Positions 1 to 9,356 of a stretch of 64,000 bases of DNA are shown here, one piece after another. A program made the position numbers and the translations under genes. How positions within the stretch are numbered: the first letter of the stretch is position 1; each line of letters opens with the position of its first letter. The stretch is taken from the NCBI RefSeq assembly GCF_001425385.1, contig NZ_LMQO01000001.1:248001-312000 (forward strand), in the 5' to 3' direction. The notes beneath the pieces are model-generated. The model saw only the letters and a program-made list of their open reading frames with translations, was not told the origin of the DNA and did no database searches. Source of the stretch: Sphingomonas sp. Leaf407 (lineage in GTDB: Bacteria; Pseudomonadota; Alphaproteobacteria; Sphingomonadales; Sphingomonadaceae).

Positions 1-1
1 C

Positions 2-3000
2 CGCGCGGGCGGTACGATCTCGGGCGGTGCGCGGGCGATCGGTCCGGCATCGAACGGCCAGAATTTCTATCAGTCGATCAACAACGTCACGATCGCCAAC
101 GCCGGCACGATCACCGGTGATGTCGTGCTGTCGGATGGCAGCGTCTACAGCTCCAGCAACAACACCTATTTCGCGCTGCGCGGCGGCGTCCTCAACGGCA
201 ATCTGGTCCTCGGCAACAACGGCCGGATCGTGACCGAACTGGCGAACGGCGGGCCAGGCATCTTCGCCGGCATCAACGGCACTGTCGATGCGCCGGGCGC
301 GGCCATCACATACCGGGTGCGCGGCGACGCGACCGTTAGCGTCAATCCCGGCACGTTCGGCAACGTCGGCTATGACCTGTACGACAATGCCGCACTGACG
401 ATCGCCAGCACCACCGGCACCCGTCCGCTGATCTTCGCGGGCAACGGCAGCGTCGATACCTCGGTCGACGTCACTACCAGCGCCGGTCCGATCCTCATCC
501 TGACGACGCCGACGCTGGCAGTCGAGGAAGCGGCGGCGACGCAGAACCTGCGCGTGACCAGCCGTGGGGTACTGACGCTCAACTACGGCACGAACAGCAG
601 CGCCAATGCGGCGGTCGTCGCCGGCAGCGGCAGCACCTTCACCAACGCCGGGACCATCGCGGTCGTCGATCGCGGGCCGTCGTTCCAGCGCGCCTATGCC
701 ATCGCCGGCGGCGAATCGATCGTCAATACCGGCACGATCAGCCTGAACGGCGGTATCGGCATCGGCAACAGTATCAACGTCACCAACACTGGCCGGATCG
801 TCCAGACGACTGGTGGGCTGGCGGCGACCGGGATCGTTAACGCCGTCACCCTGACCAATACCGGAACGATCGACGTTGCCGGTACGGCGGTGCAGTACGA
901 CTATTCCTATTCACCCGCGACCATCCTCAACAGCGGGCGTATCGCCAGTTCGACCGGATCCGCGATCGTGCAAAGCGGCTACGGCTATTATCCGCTGGTC
1001 CTCACCAACCAGGCCGGGGCGACGATCGCCGGTAATGGCGCGACCGCGATCCGGGGAACCGGGATCATCATCGACAATGCCGGGACGATTACCGGCGACG
1101 TCAATCTGCGCGGCGACCAGTTTTCCTCCGGCTATTCCGCCTATGTCGCGAACGGCGGGGCATTGAACGGTAATCTGCTGTTCGGAAATGGACCGGACCT
1201 GTTCGTCGAAACCGACGGGCAAACCGGCGTTACCGGCCGGATCGATGGGGGTAACGGCAGCGACATCTACCGCTATCGCCGGACGACCAGCGGCACGGTG
1301 ACGCTCGGACAGCGCACCGCCACCAGTTTCGAGCGCGAGGAGGTCGAGGCGATCAACGTCGGTACGGTCCTGACGATTGCCGGTACGCCATCGACCTCGG
1401 CATTGTGGCTGAGCGGCAACGGCGCGTTCCTCAACACCGTCGACTTCCGCGACGGTATCTATACCGGCAGCGCCTTCAGCTATGCCGATCTCGGCAATCT
1501 GGTGCGCTTCCCGCAGATCGGCGGCTTCACCAACCAGGCGACGATCGGCTTCTTCAACGGCCAGACCGGCGCGTTCACCAACACCGGGACGATCGGTCGT
1601 GCGGGCCTGAGCGGTCCGGCCGTGCAGGTTTCGGCGAAGGGGGCAATCGGCTTCGACAACAGCGGGACGATCCGCAACAACGGCATGTCCAATTTCGGCT
1701 GGAACGGCACTGGCAACTTCGGCCCCGCCGATGCGGTGTCGCTCTACAGCGACTGGTCGATCGTCGCGCGCAACAGCGGCACGATCCAGGGCGGCGGCCT
1801 GATTGCAAGCACCACTGGCGAGTTCACCGGGGCACCGGGCGAAGGGTTCGGTGTCGTCGTCATCAACACCGGCACGATCTCGGCGCGGCGCGGCGCGAGT
1901 GACTATGGTGCCGCACTGTATATGAACGCGCGGGACAGTGTCACCAGCGGCAAGCTGCAACTCGTCAACGGCGGTTCGATCATCGCGGAAGGCTCGGTCG
2001 GGCAGGCTGTGGCCGCCAGCTTCGCGCCGGCCGAATTCGCGGGCGTGACGCGGACGGTGGAGATCGCCAATTCGGGCGTGATCCGCGCCAATGGCGGCGG
2101 TATCGAACAGGTTTTCGATACCGGCAACGGTGCCGGCATCTATACCCTGCCGGGTTCGGCAATCTCGGTGGACGCGCCATGGAGCGTGCGCACCACCATC
2201 GCCAACTTCGGCAACGGCGTGATCGAGGCGACCGGCGCGCGCTCGTCCGCGATCATCGTGTACGGCTCCTATCTCGACCTAACCAACGCCGCGACGATCC
2301 GGGGCGGGGCGGGCACCGTGCTTGCCAACGACGACCTGCTCGGCCTCACGCTCGGGACTCCCTATCTGGCGGGTGCGGTGCAGGGCAGCCGTGGCGACGA
2401 CCGGATCAGCAACACCGGCACGATCATCGGTTCGATCGCGCTCGGCGCCGGCAATGATTACATCGAGAATTACGGCCGGATCGACGGCAATGTCTTCCTC
2501 GGCGCGGGCGACGACACCTTCGTCCATGCCGGCTATGCGACGCAGATCGGCACGGTCGATGCGGGCGAGGGCGTCGACACCTTCGTCCTCAACGCAAGCG
2601 GCGGCGGCAGCGTCAACGGCGACCAGTTCGTCAACTTCGAACGCTTCCGTCAGATCGGGGCGGGTAACGTCACCTATTCGGGCATTTTCCGCTTCAACAC
2701 CGTCGACGTCAGCGGCGGTTCGCTGACCGTCGCGGCGGGGCAGACGCTCACCAGCGCCGGGGCGACGACGATCACCGGCGGCGATGGCGCGGAGACGATC
2801 TACAACTACGGCACGATCGCCGGGTCGGTTTCGCTGGGCGGGGGTAACGATTATTTCCTGAACGCCGGGCTGGTCGCCGGATCGGTGCTGCTGGGGTCGG
2901 GCAACGACGTGTTCGTCGACCGTCCGGGGTCGCGCGTCACCGGCACCGTCGACGGCGGCGATGGCGACGACCTGTACAACGTGATCCTCGCCGGCGACCG

Positions 3001-5470
3001 CAATGGCCTTGGCAGCATCCGCGGGTTCGAACGGCTGTTCGTCGAGGGTAACGGCACGCTCAGCCTCACCCAGACCGAGGCGCTCGATCGCATCGCGCTG
3101 GCCGGCACCAGCCTCAACCTGACGCAGCAGGGCAATCGCGTCGGGCTGATCGGCGGCACCGACGCCGCCGAGCGGGTCGTGATCGACGGCGATGCCGGCG
3201 TGATCGCGCTGGGTGGCGGCGACGATGTCGTCTCGATCGGCAGCGCGACGGCGGCGGGCTTCTATGCCGGCGGCACCGGCAACGATCTGTTGCGCTTCGC
3301 CAATACCGGCGCGGTGACGCTGAGCGGTCAGGCGATCGGCTTCGAAACCGTGTCGTTCGCCGGCGGTGCGCTGACCGTGACCGGCAGCTTCGGCGAAGGC
3401 GGGGCATCGGTGGCGTTCGGTGACGGCGATCAGTCGCTCACCATCGGCACTGGCGGCCGTGCCTATGGCAGCATCGACCTGGGCGCGGGCAACGACAGCT
3501 TCCGCCTCGCGGCGGGAGGCGCGCTGTTCGGCACCGTCGCGGGCGGTGCGGGCAGCGATCTCGCCACGATAGAAGTGAACGGCACTCGTACGCTGGCCGA
3601 AGGCACGCTGACCGGGTTCGAGACGCTGGCAAGCGCCGGCAGCGGCATCCTGACGCTGACCGGTACGCAAGCCTATGAGCGGATCAACGCCGCGACCGAC
3701 CTGACCATCGCGTCCGACGGACGGGTGACGGCACCGATCACTTTCGGCGCCGGCGATCAGCGACTGGTCGTCAACGGCCTGTTCGCCGGGTCGGTCGACG
3801 GCGGGGCGGGCAATGACGCCATCACCGTGACCAGCGGCAACGCCGCCTCGGCCAACGCCTTCAGCTCGATCAGCAATGTCGAGGCGTTCGCGATGACCGG
3901 CGGCTATGCCACCATCTCGGGCACCGCCTCGCTCGGCGTCGCCTCGCTCAGCGCCGGGCGGCTGGTCGGGCTGGCCGGATCGACGATCAACGCATCGCGT
4001 ATCAACGTCGGCGCGGGCGCGACCTTCGGGTCGGCGGGCACGGTGAACGGCAATCTGACCGTCGCCGGGCTGCTCAGCCCCGGTGCGTCGATCGGCACGA
4101 TGACCGTCAATGGCAATGTCGCGCTGCTGTCGGGATCGATCTCGCAGTTCGAACTCGCCCAGTCGGGCGGCGACCGGCTGGTCGTCAACGGGGCCGTCTC
4201 GATCGAGGCGGGATCGACGCTGCAACTGCTCACCACCGGCACCATCCGGCCGGGCACGTCGTTCGACCTGATCGTCGCCAACGGCGGGATCACCGGCAGC
4301 TACTCGACCATCCAGAAGCCGTCCGACCTGTTCGGCTATGTCGCGCAGCGGTCCGATCGCATTTCGCTGCTCGGCCAGTTCCGCACCGACGGCAGCGTCT
4401 CGCCACAGGTCGCGCGCAGCATCGACTATGCCAACCGCACGCTGGTGCTCCAGCCGGACGGCAGCGCGCTGGGCCTTGCCGCACCGGCGCTGCTCAACGC
4501 CAACGGCGGGGCGGATGCGACCCGCTTCGCGCTCGTCACGCCCGAAGCATATGCCTCGGCGACGCAGATCGGCGTCGACAATGCGCTGACGCTGGCGCAG
4601 ACGACGCGCGGCCCGGCCTTCGCCACCGGCCGCACCGACGCGGGTGCCTATACCTTCGCGCAGGTCCTCGGGCAGTGGCACACGCTGGGCGCCGACGCGA
4701 CGCAGGGCACCGCCAAGGCGCAGACGCGCGGCAACGGCTATCTCGGCGGGATCGGCTATGGTGACGCCAACGCTTCGATCGGGGTGTTCGCCGGCTGGCT
4801 CGACACGCGCCAGTTCATCAACACGCTGGCGACGCAGACCCGTGCCGACGGCCTCGTCGCCGGTGCGACCGCGCGCTACCAGGGCGCGGGCGGCTTCGGT
4901 TTCGCCGGATCGCTGGTTTATAACGACGCGCGGGCACGGACCGACCGGCTGGTGCCGGGGCGGATCGGCGCGGCCACCAGCCGCTATGACCTGACGAGCT
5001 GGAGCGCCGATGCGTCGGTGTTCTACGCCGCGCCGATCGGCGATAGTTGGGCACTGACCCCGCGCGTCGGCGGCACCTTCGTCCGCACCACCCGCGAAGG
5101 CGTGGGCGAAACCGGCGGCAGCCCGTTCGCGCTGACGGTAGCGCGCGACCAGCATCGCGCGGGCTTCGTCGATGCGGGCCTTGGCTTCGGTCGCAGCGAA
5201 CTGTCCGATGCGGCGTTCCGGCCGTTCGTGACGCTCGGCGGTCGCTATCAGGTTCAGGGGACGCGGACCGAGGCGCTCGGCGGCTATGCCAATGGCGGAC
5301 TGGGGCTGCTGGCACTGGGCGCGGGGCGTGCGCCGATGGTCGGCACCGCATCGGGCGGCGTCACTTATCGCTACACGCCGAACTTCGAACTGTATGGCGT
5401 CGCCAGTGCCCAGACCGGTCGCGACGATCATCAGGAATCGGTGATCGCGGGCGCGCGGCTGCGCTTCTGA
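2..5470 (+). CDS. Large autotransporter (type V secretion), 5' end missing
   Basis: The frame is already open at base 2, so this is the C-terminal 1,822 residues of a larger protein. The passenger is a long low-complexity beta-helix built of NTGTI/NAGTI-type turns, which is typical of adhesin-like autotransporters. Its second half adds RTX-like acidic Gly-Asn-Asp turns (for example GAGNDYI, GGGNDYF, GSGNDVF). The last 270 or so residues form the membrane beta-barrel: alternating aromatic strands from about base 4650 and a terminal Arg-Leu-Arg-Phe that matches the usual C-terminal Phe signal. It should be exported by Sec and displayed on the cell surface. The ligand cannot be inferred. A strong hairpin follows the stop codon, so it is probably transcribed on its own or is the last gene of its unit. 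Confidence 0.9.
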   Translation, partial: RAGGTISGGARAIGPASNGQNFYQSINNVTIANAGTITGDVVLSDGSVYSSSNNTYFALRGGVLNGNLVLGNNGRIVTELANGGPGIFAGINGTVDAPGAAITYRVRGDATVSVNPGTFGNVGYDLYDNAALTIASTTGTRPLIFAGNGSVDTSVDVTTSAGPILILTTPTLAVEEAAATQNLRVTSRGVLTLNYGTNSSANAAVVAGSGSTFTNAGTIAVVDRGPSFQRAYAIAGGESIVNTGTISLNGGIGIGNSINVTNTGRIVQTTGGLAATGIVNAVTLTNTGTIDVAGTAVQYDYSYSPATILNSGRIASSTGSAIVQSGYGYYPLVLTNQAGATIAGNGATAIRGTGIIIDNAGTITGDVNLRGDQFSSGYSAYVANGGALNGNLLFGNGPDLFVETDGQTGVTGRIDGGNGSDIYRYRRTTSGTVTLGQRTATSFEREEVEAINVGTVLTIAGTPSTSALWLSGNGAFLNTVDFRDGIYTGSAFSYADLGNLVRFPQIGGFTNQATIGFFNGQTGAFTNTGTIGRAGLSGPAVQVSAKGAIGFDNSGTIRNNGMSNFGWNGTGNFGPADAVSLYSDWSIVARNSGTIQGGGLIASTTGEFTGAPGEGFGVVVINTGTISARRGASDYGAALYMNARDSVTSGKLQLVNGGSIIAEGSVGQAVAASFAPAEFAGVTRTVEIANSGVIRANGGGIEQVFDTGNGAGIYTLPGSAISVDAPWSVRTTIANFGNGVIEATGARSSAIIVYGSYLDLTNAATIRGGAGTVLANDDLLGLTLGTPYLAGAVQGSRGDDRISNTGTIIGSIALGAGNDYIENYGRIDGNVFLGAGDDTFVHAGYATQIGTVDAGEGVDTFVLNASGGGSVNGDQFVNFERFRQIGAGNVTYSGIFRFNTVDVSGGSLTVAAGQTLTSAGATTITGGDGAETIYNYGTIAGSVSLGGGNDYFLNAGLVAGSVLLGSGNDVFVDRPGSRVTGTVDGGDGDDLYNVILAGDRNGLGSIRGFERLFVEGNGTLSLTQTEALDRIALAGTSLNLTQQGNRVGLIGGTDAAERVVIDGDAGVIALGGGDDVVSIGSATAAGFYAGGTGNDLLRFANTGAVTLSGQAIGFETVSFAGGALTVTGSFGEGGASVAFGDGDQSLTIGTGGRAYGSIDLGAGNDSFRLAAGGALFGTVAGGAGSDLATIEVNGTRTLAEGTLTGFETLASAGSGILTLTGTQAYERINAATDLTIASDGRVTAPITFGAGDQRLVVNGLFAGSVDGGAGNDAITVTSGNAASANAFSSISNVEAFAMTGGYATISGTASLGVASLSAGRLVGLAGSTINASRINVGAGATFGSAGTVNGNLTVAGLLSPGASIGTMTVNGNVALLSGSISQFELAQSGGDRLVVNGAVSIEAGSTLQLLTTGTIRPGTSFDLIVANGGITGSYSTIQKPSDLFGYVAQRSDRISLLGQFRTDGSVSPQVARSIDYANRTLVLQPDGSALGLAAPALLNANGGADATRFALVTPEAYASATQIGVDNALTLAQTTRGPAFATGRTDAGAYTFAQVLGQWHTLGADATQGTAKAQTRGNGYLGGIGYGDANASIGVFAGWLDTRQFINTLATQTRADGLVAGATARYQGAGGFGFAGSLVYNDARARTDRLVPGRIGAATSRYDLTSWSADASVFYAAPIGDSWALTPRVGGTFVRTTREGVGETGGSPFALTVARDQHRAGFVDAGLGFGRSELSDAAFRPFVTLGGRYQVQGTRTEALGGYANGGLGLLALGAGRAPMVGTASGGVTYRYTPNFELYGVASAQTGRDDHQESVIAGARLRF

Positions 5471-5477
5471 TGCGAAA

Positions 5478-5509
5478 ACACCGGGGCGATCGCGTGATCG
5501 CCCCGGTGT
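5478..5509. terminator. Bidirectional hairpin terminator
   Basis: A perfect 14-bp inverted repeat (5478-5491 and 5496-5509) with a GCGT loop sits between two convergent genes. There is no long T run, so it may act as a folded transcript end rather than a textbook intrinsic terminator. Confidence 0.7.
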
Positions 5510-5529
5510 CCATTACGTAACGGTCGGGA

Positions 5530-5901
5530 TCAGCCGCAGACGCGGCGACCGTTGCGGATCACATAGCGGCAGGGACCACGATACTGGACGCCCATCGCAC
5601 GCGCTTCGCGCGAGCGCGGGTCGATGATCCGCTCGCCACCGCGATAGCGCGAATTGCCCCACCGGCGGTCGTTGCCCGCCCGACGGTCGTTGCGCCAGCG
5701 GCGATCCCCGCGCCGGTCACGATCCCAGCGCCGGTCGTTGCGGCGATCGCGGTCCCACCGGCGATCGTCGCGCCGGTCGTGACGGCCATCGCGCGCGTGA
5801 TGCGGCTGTGCCTCGGCCACGCCGGGGGTAGCGGAGACGGTGGCGGTCGCCCCGGCCAGCATCAGCCCGATGCCAGCAAAAATGTTCAACAGTTTCTTCA
5901 T
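5530..5901 (-). CDS. Small exported Arg/Asp-rich repeat protein of unknown function
   Basis: The protein is 123 residues from the ATG at 5901, which is preceded by a GAGGAAC ribosome-binding site; an upstream in-frame ATG at 5916 has no such site. A clear Sec signal peptide (MKKLLN, then a hydrophobic stretch, cleavage near ATPGVAEA) is followed by a repetitive highly charged core of RWDRDRRNDRR-type units. The C-terminal part carries two cysteines (GPCRYVIRNGRRVCG) that could form a disulfide. It is probably periplasmic. It resembles RcnB-type sphingomonad proteins in composition only, since the RcnB C-terminal signature is absent, so I assign no function. Confidence 0.75.
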   Translation of the reverse strand: MKKLLNIFAGIGLMLAGATATVSATPGVAEAQPHHARDGRHDRRDDRRWDRDRRNDRRWDRDRRGDRRWRNDRRAGNDRRWGNSRYRGGERIIDPRSREARAMGVQYRGPCRYVIRNGRRVCG

Positions 5902-5976
5902 GTTCGTTCCTCTCACGCCGATACTGTGCCGTCGGAGGTGAACCGGCGATGACGACAGTGCGTCATCAAAGCCATC

Positions 5977-5999
5977 GCGCCGGGCAAGGTTCCCGGCGC
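5977..5999 (-). terminator. Hairpin downstream of malic enzyme
   Basis: GCGCCGGG and CCCGGCGC pair across a 7-nt loop just past the malic enzyme stop. A second 7-bp hairpin (5948-5967) follows. No strong U tract is visible. Confidence 0.5.
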
Positions 6000-6012
6000 G
6001 CGCAACGAGACA

Positions 6013-7626
6013 TCAATAGGCGGGCGACCACATCCGCCGCGCAATCGCGGCCCGATCGACGCTGTCGGGTGTCGTCGCCACCCCGTCGGCGACCGCCTGC
6101 GCCGCGACGACCTCGGCGATGTCGAGCGCCACGTCGCGCAGCCGTTCGATCGGCGGCAGCAGCGTGTCGTCGCTGCCCATGCCGCCCAATGCCCGCGCGG
6201 CGGCCATGAACATGCCATCGGTGATCGAACGCGCCCCCGCCGCCAACGCGCCGAGGCCAACGCCGGGAAAGATATAGACGTTGTTGACCTGCGTGACCCC
6301 GGCGATGCCGAACGGGCTGCCGGTGCCGACCAGCGCACGGCCCGCGCTCCAGCGCAACAGGTCGGACGGATGCGCCTCGGCGCGCGATACCGGGTTGGAC
6401 AGCGGAAAGATCACCGGTTGCGCGACATGCTGCGCCATGGTCCGCACCACGCCTTCGCCGAACGCGCCATGCTGGCCCGATGCGCCGATCAGCACGGTCG
6501 GACGGACGTTGGCAACGGTATCGAACAGATCGATGGCCCCCAGCGAAGTGCGGGTCCAGCCGGCGCAGTCGGCCGGGTCGCGCGCCAGCGCCGCTTGGGG
6601 TCCGCTCAAGCCGTCCATATCGGACAGGATCAGCCCGTCGCGATCGACTGCCCAGATACGCGCCCGCGCCGCGTCCTCGTCCAGCCCGTCGCCGACCAGC
6701 GCCCGCACCAGCATTTCGGCGATGCCGCTGCCCGCCGCGCCCGCACCGAACAGCACCACCCGCTGGTCGGCCAAGGGCACCCCGGTCCGCCCGATCGCCG
6801 CCAGCAGCGTGCCGACCGCTGTCGCCGCCGTCCCTTGAATATCGTCGTTGAAGCTTAGCAACCGGTCGCGATAGCGATCGAGCAGCCGGTACGCATTGTG
6901 CCCGGCGAAATCCTCCCATTGCAGCAACACGCCGGGAAAGCGCGCGGCGACCGCACCCACGAAATCCTCGACGAAAGCGTCATATTCCGCCCCCCGGATG
7001 CGCGGGTTGCGCCAGCCGACATAGAGCGGATCGTCGCGCCGCGCGGCATTGTCGGTGCCGACGTCGAGCAGGATCGGCAGCACCTCGGCGGGATGGATGC
7101 CGGCGCAGGCGGTATAAAGCGCCAGCTTGCCGATCGGGATGCCCATGCCCCCGGCACCCTGATCGCCAAGGCCGAGGATACGCTCGCCGTCGCTCACCAC
7201 GATCACCTTCACCCGGTCGAGCGCCGGATCGGCCAGCATGTCGGCGATGCGGTGACGGTTGGGCCATGACAGGAACAGACCCCGGGGCCGCCGCCAGATT
7301 TCGCTGAACCGCTCGCACCCCTCGCCGACGGTCGGGGTATAGACCAGCGGCAGCATGGCGGGCAGATCGCGCTGGACCAGCGCGTGGAACAGGATTTCGT
7401 TCGAATCCTGCAACTCGCGCAGGAACGCATAGCGCTGGAAATCATCGCCCATCCGCGCCAGCGCCCGCCGCCGCCGCTCGATCTGGCTGTCGAGCGTGCC
7501 GACATGCGGCGGCAACAGGCCGTGCAGCCCGAGCGCGTCGCGCTCCTCCTCGGTAAAGGCGGTGCCCTTGTTGGTCAGCGGGTCGGCGAGCAGCGCACGG
7601 GCGGCGGCGTGGGGGGCGGGGGACAT
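6013..7626 (-). CDS. maeA: NAD-type malic enzyme
   Basis: Oxidative decarboxylation of malate to pyruvate. The 537-residue protein from ATG 7626 has the full family set in order: the YTPTVGEGC tyrosine region near residue 97, VSDGERILGLGDQG near 145, LQWEDF and FNDDIQGT metal/substrate residues, a GAGAAGSGIA nucleotide-binding turn near 285, and FPLSNP. Length matches the roughly 540-565 residue MaeA type without a phosphotransacetylase tail. It lies behind a porin gene and dctA on the same strand, which fits catabolism of imported C4-dicarboxylates. A hairpin at 7658-7680 separates it from the porin, so it may have its own promoter. NAD versus NADP use is inferred from family size only. Confidence 0.93.
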   Translation of the reverse strand: MSPAPHAAARALLADPLTNKGTAFTEEERDALGLHGLLPPHVGTLDSQIERRRRALARMGDDFQRYAFLRELQDSNEILFHALVQRDLPAMLPLVYTPTVGEGCERFSEIWRRPRGLFLSWPNRHRIADMLADPALDRVKVIVVSDGERILGLGDQGAGGMGIPIGKLALYTACAGIHPAEVLPILLDVGTDNAARRDDPLYVGWRNPRIRGAEYDAFVEDFVGAVAARFPGVLLQWEDFAGHNAYRLLDRYRDRLLSFNDDIQGTAATAVGTLLAAIGRTGVPLADQRVVLFGAGAAGSGIAEMLVRALVGDGLDEDAARARIWAVDRDGLILSDMDGLSGPQAALARDPADCAGWTRTSLGAIDLFDTVANVRPTVLIGASGQHGAFGEGVVRTMAQHVAQPVIFPLSNPVSRAEAHPSDLLRWSAGRALVGTGSPFGIAGVTQVNNVYIFPGVGLGALAAGARSITDGMFMAAARALGGMGSDDTLLPPIERLRDVALDIAEVVAAQAVADGVATTPDSVDRAAIARRMWSPAY

Positions 7627-7657
7627 AAGCGGACTCGTTTCAAACAGGCAAGGAAAG

Positions 7658-7680
7658 GCCCCGGTGACGGGCACCGGGGC
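7658..7680 (-). terminator. Intrinsic-type terminator after the porin gene
   Basis: A perfect 9-bp stem (GCCCCGGTG and CACCGGGGC) with a 5-nt loop is followed on the minus strand by CTTTCCTT. It lies between the porin stop and the malic enzyme start. Confidence 0.7.
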
Positions 7681-7696
7681 GTCAGGAGAGTCGCGA

Positions 7697-9277
7697 TCAG
7701 AAACGGAAGCTGACCCAGCCGGCCACGAAGTCGGAACTGCGGTAATTGGCATCGGTCAGCGCCGGGCCGGCGATCAGATGCTCGTAGCGCGCGGTCAGGC
7801 TGACCCGCGGGCTGACGGTGTAGATCGCCTGAAGGCGGATGGTATCGGCGATCTTGCGCGCATTGCCCAGTTGCGTGCCGGCGAACGCCTGTCCGTTGGC
7901 GCGGTAGACCGCATCGTTCAGGCTGTCGCGCCACGACAGTTGATATTCGGCGGCGACTCGCAATTTGCTGTGCGGCTGGACCTGCACGCTCGGCGCGAAG
8001 GCGATCATGTTGGTCGGCGTCGCATAGAGCTGGTAGCTGTAATAGATGTTGTTGCCGAACGGCGCGAGCGAGGTCTTGAGCGTACCGCCGTTGTACGAAT
8101 TGCCGCCGCTCGCATAATCGAAGTGGAAGCCGACGCGCGGCGCGGTCTTGGCCTTGCCGATCTTGTACGTCTGTTGCAGCAGGATCAGCCAAGCCGAGAT
8201 CGGCCGGTCGTTGAACTCGCCGCCCTGATGGTTGATCGTCCAGTCGAGGTTGACCGGACCGGCATCGCCATAGAGGTGCAGGCCGTAGAATTTGCGCACT
8301 TCCTCGGCGGTGCGGCCGCCCCATACCGCTGCGCTGTTGCGCAGCCGCCAGACGAAGGGATCGAAGAACAGGTTCGATCCGCCGAACAAGGTCTTGGGCA
8401 GGACGAAGCCGGCGGTGCCGCCCGAGAAACGGCGATTGTCGTCGACGATGTCGTCGCGCGTGCCGCCGACGCCCAGCCGGGTCGTCTTGAAATCGAACAC
8501 GTCGCCGCGAACCCTGTCGCCCTTCGCCCAGGCGCGCACGCCGTTGTAGACGAAGAAGATGGTGTTGTTGTCGCGCGGCACGACCATCAGGTTGGGACCA
8601 TCGGCGAAGGTCTGCCGGCCATAGCGCACGCCGACGTCGACGCCGCCGATCGTCCCGGTCACGTCGGCGAAGCTCTGCTGCACGACGAGGTCGTTGTGCA
8701 ACTGTCCGGCCTTCGCCCCCAGATTGCGGCCCGACATGCCGGCATGCGCCAGCTCGCCGTACAGGCGGACATGCTCGCCGATATGCAGGTCGGCACCGCC
8801 GACGACGCGGAAGATGTCCTGCCGCTGCGCTTCGCGGTCGCGCAGATTGGGATTGGTGGTCAGGTTGACGCGGGCGCGGAACTCGCCAGACAGCGTCAGA
8901 TAGACGTCGTCGCCGACGATCGGGATGTATTTCAGCCGATCGAGGATGTCGTCGCGCTTCTTGGGATCGCGATACTTGCTCCAGTCCTCGGCCCAGCGCG
9001 ACTGGTTGTAGCCGCCGGCGGTCACGCCGTCGCCGACGCCGGTGGCGGGATATTCCTGCGCCACCGGGCGGGCCGTCCCCTTGTCGGCCACCGGACCGCG
9101 CATTGCGGACGGCGAGTTGCGGTTGTCCGAACCGGTCTGCGCCACGACGGCGACCTGGGTGCGGACGGGCGAGGCTTGCGGAGCGGTCTGCGCAGCGGCG
9201 GACGTTGCGGCGACGAGGGCGATGGCCGGGATCGTCAGGGCGGTGGTGGTGCGGCAGAGCCGCAGGAACATGGTCAT
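7697..9277 (-). CDS. Outer-membrane porin, alginate-export (AlgE-like) family
   Basis: 526 residues from ATG 9277, chosen because GGAGAGG lies just upstream and a signal peptide (ending near TSAAAQ) follows at once. After a short linker the sequence (QSRWAEDWSKY, then DDVYLTLSGEFRARV) matches the start of the alginate-export/porin-like beta-barrel family. Alternating amphipathic strands run to a terminal FVAGWVSFRF, with C-terminal Phe as in outer-membrane barrels. The family is broad, so alginate need not be the substrate. Its position between dctA and malic enzyme suggests it passes dicarboxylates across the outer membrane; that is inference. Confidence 0.8.
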   Translation of the reverse strand: MTMFLRLCRTTTALTIPAIALVAATSAAAQTAPQASPVRTQVAVVAQTGSDNRNSPSAMRGPVADKGTARPVAQEYPATGVGDGVTAGGYNQSRWAEDWSKYRDPKKRDDILDRLKYIPIVGDDVYLTLSGEFRARVNLTTNPNLRDREAQRQDIFRVVGGADLHIGEHVRLYGELAHAGMSGRNLGAKAGQLHNDLVVQQSFADVTGTIGGVDVGVRYGRQTFADGPNLMVVPRDNNTIFFVYNGVRAWAKGDRVRGDVFDFKTTRLGVGGTRDDIVDDNRRFSGGTAGFVLPKTLFGGSNLFFDPFVWRLRNSAAVWGGRTAEEVRKFYGLHLYGDAGPVNLDWTINHQGGEFNDRPISAWLILLQQTYKIGKAKTAPRVGFHFDYASGGNSYNGGTLKTSLAPFGNNIYYSYQLYATPTNMIAFAPSVQVQPHSKLRVAAEYQLSWRDSLNDAVYRANGQAFAGTQLGNARKIADTIRLQAIYTVSPRVSLTARYEHLIAGPALTDANYRSSDFVAGWVSFRF

Positions 9278-9356
9278 CGATACCTCTCCGGTGCCTCGCG
9301 GGGCGGAACATGCCACCGGCCGGGGTCTTCCCTCCGGCCGATCGCTTAAAGGATGG

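Noticed and set aside
2279..5431. 1,050-residue open frame on the minus strand under the autotransporter
   Set aside because: Arg/Asp-rich shadow of the repetitive GC-rich plus-strand gene; no recognisable domain and the plus frame has clear barrel and passenger motifs.
9297..9345. Terminator between dctA and the porin gene
   Set aside because: A 7-bp GC hairpin (CGGCCGG/CCGGCCG) is present but without a U tract; it could equally stabilise a joint transcript, so it is not listed as a terminator.
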